64,000 nt of DNA from Sphingomonas sp. UV9 (GTDB lineage: Bacteria > Pseudomonadota > Alphaproteobacteria > Sphingomonadales > Sphingomonadaceae): positions 820,784 through 884,783 of the forward strand of contig NZ_SCIN01000001.1 of NCBI RefSeq assembly GCF_004101245.1, read 5' to 3'. This document shows, piece by piece, positions 47,061-56,401 of the stretch. The position numbers were made by a program, and so were the translations under genes. Positions within the stretch are counted from its first letter, which is position 1. Each line of letters begins with the position of its first letter. The notes under the pieces are model-generated. The model was not told the DNA's origin and searched no databases. It saw only the letters and a list, made by a program, of their open reading frames with translations.

Positions 47061-47852
47061 ATGGCAAGCCTCCTAGACCCTACCGCCCGCGGGCGCGTCA
47101 TCCTCGTCGGGGCGGGGCCTGGCGATCCCGGCCTCCTCACCGTCCGCGCGGTCGAGGCGCTCAAGACCGCCGACATCGTCGTGCATGACGGCCTGATCGA
47201 CCCGCGCGTGCTCGATATCGCGCCACCGTCTGCGCAGCGCATCTCGGTCGCCAAGCAGCGCGCGCGGCACACGCTGCCGCAGGAGGCGATCAACGCGCTG
47301 ATCATCGCGCATGTGAAGACCGGCGCGATCGTCATCCGCCTGAAGGGTGGCGACCCGTTCGTGTTCGGCCGCGGCGGAGAAGAAGTCGAAGCGGTCCGTG
47401 CCGCCGGTCTGCCCGTCGAGGTCATCCCCGGCGTCTCCGCCGCGCTTGGTTGCGCGGCCGAGGCGATGCTGCCGCTTAGCCACCGCGATCACTCCAGCGC
47501 GGTCAGCTTCGTCGCCGGCCAGTGCAAAGGGCTGAGCGAACAGAATTGGGCCGGGCTTGCCGGGCAGGGCCGTACGCTGGTGATCTACATGGGCATCGCA
47601 TCCGCGACCGACATTGCCGACAAGCTGATGGCGGACGGCGTCGCGCCCGACATGCCCGTGGCGGTGCTCGAACGTGGCACGCTGGAAGGCAGCCGCGCGA
47701 TCCGCACCTTGCTTGCCGATCTTGGATCGATGGTGACACGCGAGGCGGTCAAGAGCCCCGCGATCATCGTCGTCGGCGAAGTCGTCGAACTGTCGGACGC
47801 CAAAGACAAACTTGCCCGCTGGGCCCGCGTAGCAGAGGACGCCGCCGCATGA
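47061..47852 (+). CDS. cobA: Uroporphyrinogen-III C-methyltransferase
   Basis: A 263-residue SUMT that makes precorrin-2, the precursor of siroheme, by two SAM-dependent methylations. Motifs: VGAGPGDPGLLTVRAVEAL near residue 17, LKGGDPFVFGRGGEE near 97, and PVEVIPGVSAALG near 122. It lacks the dehydrogenase/ferrochelatase domain of CysG, so another enzyme must finish siroheme. It leads the cysteine operon and overlaps the next gene by 4 bp (ATGA). Confidence 0.94.
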   Translation: MASLLDPTARGRVILVGAGPGDPGLLTVRAVEALKTADIVVHDGLIDPRVLDIAPPSAQRISVAKQRARHTLPQEAINALIIAHVKTGAIVIRLKGGDPFVFGRGGEEVEAVRAAGLPVEVIPGVSAALGCAAEAMLPLSHRDHSSAVSFVAGQCKGLSEQNWAGLAGQGRTLVIYMGIASATDIADKLMADGVAPDMPVAVLERGTLEGSRAIRTLLADLGSMVTREAVKSPAIIVVGEVVELSDAKDKLARWARVAEDAAA

Positions 47853-48145
47853 AGCTCCTGACCGGAAATGACCTGCCGACCGGCGACGTGATCTGGTGGA
47901 CCGGCAACGGCTGGTCGCGCCACATCGAGGACGCGACCGACGTCGGCGTCGCCGGCGAAGCGATCCTCCAGGCGGAGGAAGGCGCACGCCGCGTCAACGT
48001 CCCCTATCTGATCGAGGCGACGCAGACCGAAGACGGTCCCCGCCCCGCCCACATCAAGGACCGTATCCGCGCGCTCGGGCCCACGATGCGGCCCGACCTG
48101 ACACTCAAACCCGCCGACCCGACCGCCGGCAGCTGGGTAATCTGA
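47849..48145 (+). CDS. DUF2849 domain protein
   Basis: A 98-residue protein containing LLTGNDLPTGDVIWWTGNGW, AEEGARRVNVPYLIEA and IRALGPTMRPDL, matching DUF2849. The family is found beside cysI-type sulfite reductase genes in alphaproteobacteria; its exact function is not established. It overlaps cobA by 4 bp and ends 1 bp before cysI, so co-expression is certain from the layout. An accessory role for sulfite reductase is inference. Confidence 0.9.
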   Translation: MKLLTGNDLPTGDVIWWTGNGWSRHIEDATDVGVAGEAILQAEEGARRVNVPYLIEATQTEDGPRPAHIKDRIRALGPTMRPDLTLKPADPTAGSWVI

Positions 48146-48146
48146 C

Positions 48147-49799
48147 ATGTATAAATATGACGAATACGACCAGGCGATCGTCGACCAGCGCGTCGACGAG
48201 TTTCGCGATCAGGTCCGCCGCCGCCTCTCGGGCGAGATGACCGAAGACCAGTTCAAGCCGATCAGGCTGATGAACGGCCTGTACCTCCAGCTCCACGCCT
48301 ACATGTTGCGCGTCGCGGTGCCGTACGGGACGCTCGACGGGCGCCAGATGCGGATGCTCGGGCATATCGCGCGCAAATATGACCGCGGCTACGGGCACTT
48401 CACCACGCGGCAGAACATCCAGTTCAACTGGATCCAGCTCGATCAGACCCCGGACATCCTCCAGGAGCTGGCGACGGTCGAGATGCACGCCATCCAGACG
48501 TCGGGCAATTGCATCCGCAACATCAGTTCCGACCAGTTCGCCGGCGCGGCCGCCGACGAGGTCGCCGATCCGCGCCCTTGGGCCGAACTGATCCGCCAGT
48601 GGAGCACCTTCCACCCGGAATTCACCTTCCTCCCGCGGAAATTCAAGATCTGCGTGATCGCGGCGGACGAGGATCGCGCGGCGATGCGGCTGCACGATAT
48701 CGGCATCCAGCTGCTGGTGAAGGACGGCGAGCTCGGCGCGAAGATCTTCGTCGGCGGCGGCATGGGCCGCACGCCGATGATCTCCCATGAAATCAGGGAT
48801 TTCGTCGGCGCCGACGACCTGATGAGCTATCTCGAGGCGTGCCTGCGCGTCTATAATCGCTACGGCCGCCGCGACAATATCTACAAGGCGCGGATCAAGA
48901 TCCTGCTCCACGAGATCGGCCCCGACGAATATCGCCGTCAGGTCGAGGAGGAGTTCGCCGCGGTGAAGGGCCTCGGCCTCGATCCCCCGCGCGCCGAGCT
49001 GGAGCGGATCACCAACCATTTCGGTGCACCCGCGTTCGACGCGAACGCCTCGACCGATATCGATCGCAGCGACCCCGATTTCGCCGTCTGGCTTGACCAG
49101 AACGTGAAGGCGCACAAGCAGCCGGGCTATGCGATCGTCAACATCAGCCTCAAGCCGATCGGCGGCATCCCCGGCGATGCGTCGGCGGACCAGATCGACG
49201 TCATGGCCGATCTCGGCACGCGCTACAGCTTCGACGAACTGCGCGTCACGCATGCGCAGAACATCGTCCTGCCGCATGTCCGCATCGCCGATCTCCACGC
49301 GGTGTGGACGGCGCTCAACGACGCCGGGCTTGCGGAGGCCAATCTCGACCTGATCAGCGACATCATCGCCTGCCCCGGTCTGGATTATTGCAGCCTCGCC
49401 AATGCGCGCTCGATCCCGCTCGCGCAGAAGATCGCGACGCGCTTCGGCAGCCTCGACCGCCAGCGCGACCTGGGCGAACTGAAGCTGAAGATCAGCGGCT
49501 GCATCAACGCCTGCGGGCATCATCACGCCGGCCACATCGGCATCCTCGGCGTCGACAAGAAGGGCACCGAGAATTACCAGCTCTCGCTCGGCGGGTCGGG
49601 GGCGGAGGATGTCAGCCTCGCCAAGATCACCGGCCCCGGCTTCTCGGAGGACGGCGTGGTCGACGCGATCGAACGCGTCACCGACCGCTATCTCGAAGTC
49701 CGCGAGACCGGCGAACGCTTCCTCGACACCTATCGCCGCGTCGGCTTCGAAACGTTCAAGGAGGCGATCTACAGCCCGGTAGAGGGGGAGGCCAAGTGA
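48147..49799 (+). CDS. cysI: Nitrite/sulfite reductase, siroheme and [4Fe-4S] type
   Basis: A 550-residue enzyme for six-electron reduction of sulfite to sulfide. Duplicated ferredoxin-like half domains: GHFTTRQNIQFNWIQL near residue 83, and IACPGLDYC with CINACGHHHAGHIGILG near residues 408-455, whose four cysteines bind the cluster and siroheme. Position between cobA and cysH makes assimilatory sulfite reduction the likely job; nitrite as substrate is the alternative. Its stop codon overlaps the DUF934 start. Confidence 0.94.
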   Translation: MYKYDEYDQAIVDQRVDEFRDQVRRRLSGEMTEDQFKPIRLMNGLYLQLHAYMLRVAVPYGTLDGRQMRMLGHIARKYDRGYGHFTTRQNIQFNWIQLDQTPDILQELATVEMHAIQTSGNCIRNISSDQFAGAAADEVADPRPWAELIRQWSTFHPEFTFLPRKFKICVIAADEDRAAMRLHDIGIQLLVKDGELGAKIFVGGGMGRTPMISHEIRDFVGADDLMSYLEACLRVYNRYGRRDNIYKARIKILLHEIGPDEYRRQVEEEFAAVKGLGLDPPRAELERITNHFGAPAFDANASTDIDRSDPDFAVWLDQNVKAHKQPGYAIVNISLKPIGGIPGDASADQIDVMADLGTRYSFDELRVTHAQNIVLPHVRIADLHAVWTALNDAGLAEANLDLISDIIACPGLDYCSLANARSIPLAQKIATRFGSLDRQRDLGELKLKISGCINACGHHHAGHIGILGVDKKGTENYQLSLGGSGAEDVSLAKITGPGFSEDGVVDAIERVTDRYLEVRETGERFLDTYRRVGFETFKEAIYSPVEGEAK

Positions 49800-50224
49800 G
49801 CGACACCCTGCTCCGCTTCCGCGACGACGAGCCGCATGACGAGCCAGCGGTGACGCTCGATTCGTTCATCGGCCAGAGCAATGCGGCCGCCGTGCGGCTG
49901 GAGGCGGGCGACGATGCGCGCGCGCTCTTGCCGCAGATCGCCCAGCTCGCGCTGATCGAGGTCAGCTTTCCCGGCTATCGCGACGGGCGCGGCTATTCGT
50001 CCGCTCGCATCCTCCGCGAGGCGGGCTACACGGGCGAGCTCCGCGCGCAGGGCGACGTGCTGGTCGACCAGATCCCGCTGATGCGGCGGTGCGGTTTCGA
50101 CAGCTTCGCGCCCGAAGCGCCGATCGACATCGACGTGCTGCGTGCCAGCTTGGAACGGTATGATTCGCCGTACCAGAAGGCCGCAGACGGCGCGGTACCG
50201 ATATGGAAACTGCGCCATGGGTGA
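49796..50224 (+). CDS. DUF934 domain protein of the cysteine operon
   Basis: A 142-residue protein with GTG start (GTGAGCGAC) overlapping the cysI stop codon. Family features: FPGYRDGRGYSSARILRE near residue 65 and VLVDQIPLMRRCGFDSF near 98. DUF934 proteins accompany sulfite reductases and are thought to assist them, possibly as electron-transfer or assembly factors. No cofactor motif is visible. Confidence 0.9.
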   Translation: MSDTLLRFRDDEPHDEPAVTLDSFIGQSNAAAVRLEAGDDARALLPQIAQLALIEVSFPGYRDGRGYSSARILREAGYTGELRAQGDVLVDQIPLMRRCGFDSFAPEAPIDIDVLRASLERYDSPYQKAADGAVPIWKLRHG

Positions 50225-50969
50225 GCCCGCTCGCAAGCTCGACATGATCGACGTCACCCCGGCTTTCACGCGCGCCGATGCGGCCGCGATGCAGGCGCGG
50301 TTCGAGGGCGTCTCCGCACAGGACATGCTGCGCGAACTGCTGGTCGGCGAACTCGCCGGGCGGATCGCGTCGGTGTCGTCGTTCGGCGCCGAGTCCGCGG
50401 TGCTGCTGCACATGGTTGCGCAGGTCGATGTCGACGTGCCGGTGGTGTTCACCAACACGCAGAAGATGTTCGGCGAGACGCTCGCCTACCGTGACGAACT
50501 CGCCGAAAAGCTGGGTCTCACCGATCTCCGCGTGTTCCGTCCCGATCCGCGCCTGCTCGCGATCAAGGACAAGACGGGCCTGCGCTGGTCCTATGATCCC
50601 GACGGCTGCTGCGACCTGCGCAAGGTCGAGCCGCTGCGGCGCGCGCTCGCACCGTTCGATGCGTGGATTTCGGGTCGGAAGGGCTTCCAGTCGGGCACCC
50701 GTACCGCGCTGCCCCGGTTCGAGGAGGATGAGGGCCGGTTGAAGATCAACCCGCTCGCCGATTGGGACAAGGCCAAGCTCGACGCCTATTTCGCCCAGCA
50801 CGAACTCCCCCGGCACCCGCTCGAGGCGCAGGGCTATCTCTCGATCGGCTGCGCGCCCTGCACGACGAAAGTCGCCCCCGGCGAAGACCCGCGCGCAGGC
50901 CGGTGGCGCAGTTTCGACAAGGTCGAATGCGGCATCCACGCGCCGACCGATTACGACCCGATGATCTGA
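50217..50969 (+). CDS. cysH: Phosphoadenylyl/adenylyl-sulfate reductase
   Basis: A 250-residue PP-loop reductase that releases sulfite from APS or PAPS. Nucleotide motif SSFGAESAVLLHMVAQ near residue 54; cluster cysteines GCCDLRK (about 140) and IGCAPCTTKV (about 222), and the C-terminal ECGIH carrying the redox cysteine. The two pairs of cysteines indicate the [4Fe-4S] APS-reducing type. The start overlaps the DUF934 gene by 8 bp. Last gene of the operon, followed by a family C palindrome. Confidence 0.95.
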   Translation: MGEPARKLDMIDVTPAFTRADAAAMQARFEGVSAQDMLRELLVGELAGRIASVSSFGAESAVLLHMVAQVDVDVPVVFTNTQKMFGETLAYRDELAEKLGLTDLRVFRPDPRLLAIKDKTGLRWSYDPDGCCDLRKVEPLRRALAPFDAWISGRKGFQSGTRTALPRFEEDEGRLKINPLADWDKAKLDAYFAQHELPRHPLEAQGYLSIGCAPCTTKVAPGEDPRAGRWRSFDKVECGIHAPTDYDPMI

Positions 50970-50989
50970 TTCGGGCTGCCGACCGGAGC

Positions 50990-51113
50990 ATCCTCCCCCG
51001 CCAGGGGGAGGTGTCAGCCGCAGCCTGACGGAGGGGGCGGTAAGCGATTACCGATTCTTCGTGCCCGCCCCCTCCGTCGCCTACGGCGCCACCTCCCCCT
51101 GGCGGGGGAGGAT
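50990..51113. repeat. Palindromic intergenic repeat, family C
   Basis: Arms ATCCTCCCCCGCCAGGGGGA and CCTCCCCCTGGCGGGGGAGGA, inner CTGACGGAGGGGGCGG and CCGCCCCCTCCGTCG, with a small CTACGGCGCC step. Fills the convergent cysH-dnaB gap. Confidence 0.9.
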
Positions 51114-51125
51114 CAGCGAATACGC

Positions 51126-52616
51126 TCAATAGTCCGCGAGATCCGAGAACTTCGTGATCGTCGGATCGAACTTCATCCGCACCTTGCCGGTCGCACCGTG
51201 ACGCTGTTTCGCGATGATCAGCTCGGCAAGCCCGTACACCCGCTCCATCTCCGCCGCCCACGACGCGTGATCCTCGAAGATCTTCGAGCTGTCCCCTTCC
51301 GCCGGCCGCTTCGGCTCCTTCGACGCGACGTAATAATCCTCACGGTACACGAACCAGACCATGTCCGCGTCCTGCTCGATCGAGCCTGACTCACGAAGAT
51401 CCGACAGCATCGGCGTCTTGTCCTCGCGGCTTTCGACCGCTCGCGACAGCTGCGACAGCGCTAGCACCGGCACGTTCAGATCCTTCGCGAGCGTCTTCAG
51501 CCCGCGCGAAATCTCCGAAATCTCCTGCACGCGGTTGCCGTCCTTGCTCTTGCCGGAACCCGACAGCAGCTGGAGGTAATCGACCACCACCAGCCCGATC
51601 TCGTTATTGTGCCGCCGCTGCAACCGGCGCACGCGCGTATGCAGCGCACCGATGGACAGGCCACCCGTATCGTCGATGAACAGCGGCAAATTCTCCAGCT
51701 CGGCGGCGGCGGCGGCGAGCTGCGCGAACTCGGTGCGGCTGATCTTGCCCATGCGGAGCGCTTCGGAACTGATCCCAGACTGCTCGGCGAGGATACGCGT
51801 CGCGAGCTGATCGGCGGACATCTCGAGGCTGAAGAACGCGACCTTCGCGCCGACCGAATCCTTGGGGGCGATCCCGTCGGCCATGTCGCGCATCCAGCGC
51901 CGCGCCGCGTTGAACGCGATGTTGGTGGCGAGCGAGGTCTTGCCCATGCCCGGACGCCCGGCGAGGATCATCAGATCGCTGTGATGCATGCCGCCGATCT
52001 TCGCGTTGATCGAATCGATACCGGTGGTCACGCCCGACAGATTGCCCCCGGAGTTCAGCGCACGCTCTGCCATCTTGACCGCCGCAGTGGTCGCCTGCGC
52101 GAACGACTTCACCGTGTTCTCGGCGCCGCCGTCCGCCGCGACCTTGAACAGCTCCTCCTCGGCCAGCTCGATCTGCGCGCGCGGATTGACCTCTTCCGAG
52201 GTGTCCATCGCGCGGTCGACGAGCGTACGGCCCACCGAGACTAGCGCGCGAAGCATCGCGAGATCGTAAATCTGCTGCGCGAACTGGCGCGCACCGATCA
52301 GACCCGCGCCGCTACCCGTCAGCCCCGCCAGATAGGCCGGGCCGCCCAGCTCGCGCATGCCCTCGTCCGCGTCGAACATCGGCCGCAGCGTCACCGGCGT
52401 CACCAGCATGTCGTTGCCGCGCAGCGTCTTGATCGCGGCGAAGATGCGGCCGTGGACGGGTTCGAAGAAATGCCCCGGTTCCAGCTTATCGACCAGATCG
52501 TCCGCGAGCCGGTTGTCGATCATCATCGCGCCGAGCATCGCGGCCTCGGCCTCGACGTTGCGGGGAAGTTGCTGCGGCTCGGGCACAGCGGTTACGGGAA
52601 ATGCGAGAGTTGCCAT
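51126..52616 (-). CDS. dnaB: Replicative DNA helicase DnaB
   Basis: A 496-residue hexameric helicase. N-terminal primase-interacting domain (NVEAEAAMLGAMMIDNRL near residue 20), linker, and RecA-like C-terminal domain with Walker A LAGRPGMGKTSLA near residue 215, VVDYLQLLSG near 330 and SQLSRAVESREDKTPMLSDL near 378. Start ATG 52616 (MATLAFPVTA); a GTG 9 bases upstream is an alternative. The in-frame sequence shows no intein. Confidence 0.97.
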   Translation of the reverse strand: MATLAFPVTAVPEPQQLPRNVEAEAAMLGAMMIDNRLADDLVDKLEPGHFFEPVHGRIFAAIKTLRGNDMLVTPVTLRPMFDADEGMRELGGPAYLAGLTGSGAGLIGARQFAQQIYDLAMLRALVSVGRTLVDRAMDTSEEVNPRAQIELAEEELFKVAADGGAENTVKSFAQATTAAVKMAERALNSGGNLSGVTTGIDSINAKIGGMHHSDLMILAGRPGMGKTSLATNIAFNAARRWMRDMADGIAPKDSVGAKVAFFSLEMSADQLATRILAEQSGISSEALRMGKISRTEFAQLAAAAAELENLPLFIDDTGGLSIGALHTRVRRLQRRHNNEIGLVVVDYLQLLSGSGKSKDGNRVQEISEISRGLKTLAKDLNVPVLALSQLSRAVESREDKTPMLSDLRESGSIEQDADMVWFVYREDYYVASKEPKRPAEGDSSKIFEDHASWAAEMERVYGLAELIIAKQRHGATGKVRMKFDPTITKFSDLADY

Positions 52617-52744
52617 CCCCCGCACCTACGCGATGCGCGCGCGCCGCACCAAGCGCGATCCGAACGGGATGCGGTGGAATGATGGGGATAAGTCGGCGTA
52701 CGGACCAAGTGACAGGCGATACGACCCCCGCTATCGCATCGAGC

Positions 52745-53227
52745 ATGGCCGACCCACGGATCATCGATGTGCAACTCGACGAAACCAGTCTCGGCTGGCG
52801 CTCGCCCGACGTCGAGCAGGAGCGGCGGATCGCGATCTTCGACCTGATCGAGGGCAATCACTTCGCGCCACAACGGGCCTATCCGGACGGCTATGCCGGC
52901 CCGTACAAGATCAAGCTCCAGTCGGAGGAAGGGCGCCTCGGCATCCATATCCACCGCGAGGACGATACGCATCTCGAAACGCTGGTGCTCGCGCTCGGCC
53001 GCTTTCGCCGGCCGATCAAGGATTATTTCGCGATCTGCGACAGCTATTACCAGGCGATCCGGCAATCTTCGCCCGCGCAGATCGAGACGGTCGACATGGC
53101 GCGGCGCGGCGTCCACAACGAAGCGGCCGAGCTGCTGAAGGAGCGCCTCGACGGCAAGATCGAGGTCGATTTCGACACCGCGCGTCGGCTGTTCACGCTG
53201 ATCTGCGTCCTCCACATCCGCAACTAG
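52745..53227 (+). CDS. UPF0262 family protein
   Basis: A 160-residue protein with UPF0262 features: DEQ-like start (IIDVQLDETSLG), EQERRIAIFDLIEGNHFAP near residue 30, and GPYKIKLQSEEGRLGIHI near 57. No enzymatic motif, signal peptide or membrane segment. The family is largely alphaproteobacterial and uncharacterised. ATG at 52745 chosen because the family begins here; an in-frame ATG upstream would overlap dnaB. Followed after 7 bp by a GH25-like gene. Confidence 0.88.
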   Translation: MADPRIIDVQLDETSLGWRSPDVEQERRIAIFDLIEGNHFAPQRAYPDGYAGPYKIKLQSEEGRLGIHIHREDDTHLETLVLALGRFRRPIKDYFAICDSYYQAIRQSSPAQIETVDMARRGVHNEAAELLKERLDGKIEVDFDTARRLFTLICVLHIRN

Positions 53228-53234
53228 AAGACAC

Positions 53235-53912
53235 ATGGCTTACGGACTTTTGAAATTCGCTGGCGCGCTGGCCGCGGCCGGCTTCGTCGGCATCTGCGGC
53301 TGGACCGCCGCGACTGGCTGGCATCCCGACGTGAAGCAGTATCCGTTGCAGGGCGTCGACCTTGCCGAAAATCCCGGCCCGGTCGAATGGGGCACGGTGC
53401 GCGCGAGCGGCGCCGACTTCGCCTATATCGTCGCGACGTCGGGCACCGATCGCCGCGATCCGAGCTTCGAGGCGAACTGGGCGGCCTTGCCCGACGCGGG
53501 GCTCCGGCGCGGCGCGGTCCATGTCTATTCGCTGTGCCAGCGTGCCGACGAGCAGGCCAACGCGTTCAACACCTTCGTACCCCGCGTCGCCGATTCGCTG
53601 CCGACTGCGGTCGACATCGCCTTTCACGACGACTGTACCGCACGGCCCGATCGCGCGACGCTGGTCGCCGACATCGGGACGTTCGTGACGATGGTCGAAA
53701 CGCACACCGCGCAGCCCGTGATGCTGCGGATCAGCAAGGACGTGGATGCGAAATACGCCCTGTCCGGCGCCGTGCCGCGTCCACTCTGGGCGGTGGCGAA
53801 CCTCATCAAGCCAGACTACACTGCGCGACCGTGGCGGATGTGGCGCGCGAGCGATTTTCGTCGCATCGACGGGATCGAGGGACCGGTGAACTGGGACGTG
53901 GTGGCATCATGA
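53235..53912 (+). CDS. GH25-like muramidase, catalytic Glu apparently missing
   Basis: A 225-residue protein with an N-terminal hydrophobic segment (LLKFAGALAAAGFVGICGW). It has the GH25 lysozyme start LQGVDLAENPGPVEW, where the family usually has GIDVSxxQGxxDW, and GLRRGAVHVYSLCQ in the middle. The strand that normally carries the catalytic acid as DxE reads TAVDIAFHDDC, so the Glu position appears to be Ala. It may bind peptidoglycan without cleaving it. It overlaps cdd by 4 bp (ATGA). Confidence 0.8.
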   Translation: MAYGLLKFAGALAAAGFVGICGWTAATGWHPDVKQYPLQGVDLAENPGPVEWGTVRASGADFAYIVATSGTDRRDPSFEANWAALPDAGLRRGAVHVYSLCQRADEQANAFNTFVPRVADSLPTAVDIAFHDDCTARPDRATLVADIGTFVTMVETHTAQPVMLRISKDVDAKYALSGAVPRPLWAVANLIKPDYTARPWRMWRASDFRRIDGIEGPVNWDVVAS

Positions 53913-54358
53913 CTGAACACGCAATCGCACTCGTGGCGGCAGCGCGCGACGCCGCGCGCAACGCGCACGCCCCCTATTCGCGGTTCGCGGTGGGTGCCGC
54001 GGTGCTGCTTGACGACGGCAGCGTCATCACCGGCGCCAATTTCGAGAATGCCAGCTACGGCCTGTCGCTGTGCGCCGAGACGGTCGCGATCGCCACTGCC
54101 AGCGCGGCGGGCCGCCTGCGCGATATCGTCGCGATCGGCGTGATCGGCGGCGCGATGGACGCGGACGGCCGTGCGACCGGCATATCCCCCGTCAGCCCGT
54201 GCGGCCGCTGCCGCCAGGTCATCAACGAAGCCGCACAGATGGGCGGTCGCGACCTGCCCGTGCACTGTGGCGCGGCGGAAGGCGACGCGATCCGGTCATA
54301 CCTCGTCTCGGAGCTGCTCCCCGACGCGTTCGGCCCCGCTGACCTGGGGATCAGCTAG
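53909..54358 (+). CDS. cdd: Cytidine deaminase
   Basis: A 149-residue zinc enzyme of pyrimidine salvage. YSRFAVGAAVLLDDGSVITG near residue 23, the zinc/catalytic motif LCAETVAIA near residue 53, and SPCGRCRQVINE near 91. Short (single-domain) tetrameric type. Starts within the stop codon of the GH25-like gene and ends 30 bp before the convergent cheR. Confidence 0.95.
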   Translation: MTEHAIALVAAARDAARNAHAPYSRFAVGAAVLLDDGSVITGANFENASYGLSLCAETVAIATASAAGRLRDIVAIGVIGGAMDADGRATGISPVSPCGRCRQVINEAAQMGGRDLPVHCGAAEGDAIRSYLVSELLPDAFGPADLGIS

Positions 54359-54388
54359 TCGGGCTGGCCTTCCCGTCCCGCCCGCGGC

Positions 54389-55246
54389 CTAACGGGCCGG
54401 CGTTTCGTAGAAGCCGCGGAAGCGCTTGCTCGGCTCGAACAGGCGGGTCTGGCCGATCACCGTTTCGCCCGCACCCATCACGAGCACCCCGCCGGATTTT
54501 AACGAGGCCGCGATCTTGGGGAACACCTGCTCCTTGGTGGTCGCGGACAGATACAGCAGCACGTTGCGGCAGAGCACGATATCGAACTGGCCGACCGGTG
54601 ACGGATCCGCCATCAGGTTCATGCGCCGGAAGACGACGCGCTTGAGCAGGTCGGGCTTGGCGATCCAGTCGCTGCCGGTGGTGTCGAACCAACGGACCAT
54701 CCGCCGCATCGGTAGGCCGCGCTGGATCTCGAATTGCGAGAACCGGCCCGAGCGCGCACGGGCGATCGCCGCGTCCGAGACGTCGGTGGCGACGATCTCC
54801 GGCATCGGCGCACCCGTCGCCTCGTGCCGATCGGCGAACAGCATGGCGAGCGACAACGGTTCCTGCCCGGTCGAACAGCCAGCACACCAGATGCGAACGC
54901 GGCGCCTCCCATTTTCGGCCCCAGCTTCGGCCCCAGCTTCGGCCACCGCCACTGCCTCGGCGAGCATCTCGAAGACCTGGGCGTCGCGGAAGAACGAGGT
55001 TTCCTGATTGACGAGGGCGTCGACGATCCGGTCGCCGATCAGCCGATCATTCCCCTCCAGCAACTGCGTTACCAGCTGGTCGAGCGTGTCGAGATTGCGG
55101 TCGCGGAGCAACGGTTTGAGCGCGGTATCGAGGCGCCAGGAGCGATAGGCGGCGATCTGCTGCCCGGTTCGCGCCTCGAGCAGCGCGGTCAGCACGCTGA
55201 TCGCGGTCTGCGACGCGGGCGGGAACGCCGCGGAGCCAGGCGTCAT
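54389..55246 (-). CDS. cheR: Chemotaxis protein methyltransferase CheR
   Basis: A 285-residue SAM-dependent enzyme that methylates glutamates of chemoreceptors. N-terminal helical domain, then IWCAGCSTGQEPLSLAM (SAM binding) near residue 110 and FDIVLCRNVLLYL near 215. An Ala/Glu/Gly run (VAEAGAEAGAENG) precedes the SAM site. Start at 55246 overlaps the cheB stop codon. Last gene of the che cluster. Confidence 0.93.
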   Translation of the reverse strand: MTPGSAAFPPASQTAISVLTALLEARTGQQIAAYRSWRLDTALKPLLRDRNLDTLDQLVTQLLEGNDRLIGDRIVDALVNQETSFFRDAQVFEMLAEAVAVAEAGAEAGAENGRRRVRIWCAGCSTGQEPLSLAMLFADRHEATGAPMPEIVATDVSDAAIARARSGRFSQFEIQRGLPMRRMVRWFDTTGSDWIAKPDLLKRVVFRRMNLMADPSPVGQFDIVLCRNVLLYLSATTKEQVFPKIAASLKSGGVLVMGAGETVIGQTRLFEPSKRFRGFYETPAR

Positions 55247-56388
55247 GGCCGACGTCGCGATGCGATCAATGCGCCGATCGCTGTGGGTGACAGAAGCGCG
55301 TCGGCGACTCCCGACGAGGCGACCGCGCCGGGCATGCCCCAGACCACCGAACTGTCGCGGTCCTGCGCGACGACGCAACCGCCGGCATCGTGCACCCGCT
55401 GCGCGCCCTCCGCGCCATCGCGCCCCATGCCGCTGAGGACGATCGCCAGTACGCGTGCGCCGTACACCTCCGCGATAGAGGCGAGCATCGGATCGACCGA
55501 CGGCATACAGCCGCTGCCGACGGGTTCGTGGGTCAACCGGAAGGCGGCGCCACCGTCACGCAGCTTGACGCATTTCAGATGCGCATCGCCCGGCGCGACG
55601 ATGATCCGGCCCGGCCGAATGCGCAGTCGGTCGGTCGCGACATCACAGGGGCGCCCGGCGAGCAGTGCGATCTGCGCTGCGAAATAGGGCATGAACGATG
55701 TCGGCAGATGCTGGGTGATGACGATCGGCAGGCGGAACCCGGCAGGCACCGCACGGAACATCTGGCTGATCGCGTGGATACCCCCGGTCGAGGCGCCGAT
55801 CGCGATGATATCGTAATCTTCGCTTGTGGAAACAAAGGGTAGCGCGGAACGGGTGACTTGGGATGATGCGAGCGAACGTGCCGTTGCCGTCGGCTCAGTC
55901 GTCGGCGTGGACCGGACGAACGCGACCGGTGGCAGTTGTGCCGGATCCTCGCAGAGCTTTTCGAGCTTCGTGACCAGCGCGCTGCCGAACCGCCCGGAAA
56001 GCGCCCCGGCGGAGGGCTTGATCAACGTCTCCGCCGCCCCCAGTGCAAGCGCCTGCATGGCTTTGGGCCCACCTTCGTCCGCGCTCGACGAGACGATCAG
56101 GACCTTGGCGCCCTGCCCGGCAGCGATCAGCGCGGGCAAGGCCGTCAGCCCGTCGATCCCCGGCATCTCGATATCGAGCAGGATGAACTCGACCGTCGCC
56201 CGGCCCAGAAACTCCAGCGCCGCCGCCGCACTGCCGACCGCACCGACCACGGAGAACCGGTCGCTTGCGTCGATCGTCCGCGCGATGACCGCGCGCGCCA
56301 CGACCGAATCGTCGACGAGCAACACGCGTGCCGTGTCCGCGCTGTCGCGATCTACCCGTCGCGGAACGAAGAGGGGTCGGTTCGCCAC
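55243..56388 (-). CDS. cheB: Chemotaxis response regulator methylesterase CheB
   Basis: A 381-residue protein. The receiver domain (about 20-140) has VLLVDDSVVARAVIA and phosphoacceptor Asp in FILLDIEMPGIDG. The esterase domain has catalytic Ser in IAIGASTGGIHAI near residue 200, His in ITQHLPTSF near 226, and Asp in VLSGMGRDGAEG near 323. It demethylates and deamidates receptors. Lies 13 bp downstream of cheY. Confidence 0.95.
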   Translation of the reverse strand: MANRPLFVPRRVDRDSADTARVLLVDDSVVARAVIARTIDASDRFSVVGAVGSAAAALEFLGRATVEFILLDIEMPGIDGLTALPALIAAGQGAKVLIVSSSADEGGPKAMQALALGAAETLIKPSAGALSGRFGSALVTKLEKLCEDPAQLPPVAFVRSTPTTEPTATARSLASSQVTRSALPFVSTSEDYDIIAIGASTGGIHAISQMFRAVPAGFRLPIVITQHLPTSFMPYFAAQIALLAGRPCDVATDRLRIRPGRIIVAPGDAHLKCVKLRDGGAAFRLTHEPVGSGCMPSVDPMLASIAEVYGARVLAIVLSGMGRDGAEGAQRVHDAGGCVVAQDRDSSVVWGMPGAVASSGVADALLSPTAIGALIASRRRP

Positions 56389-56401
56389 CGTCTTGCCCGA
56401 A

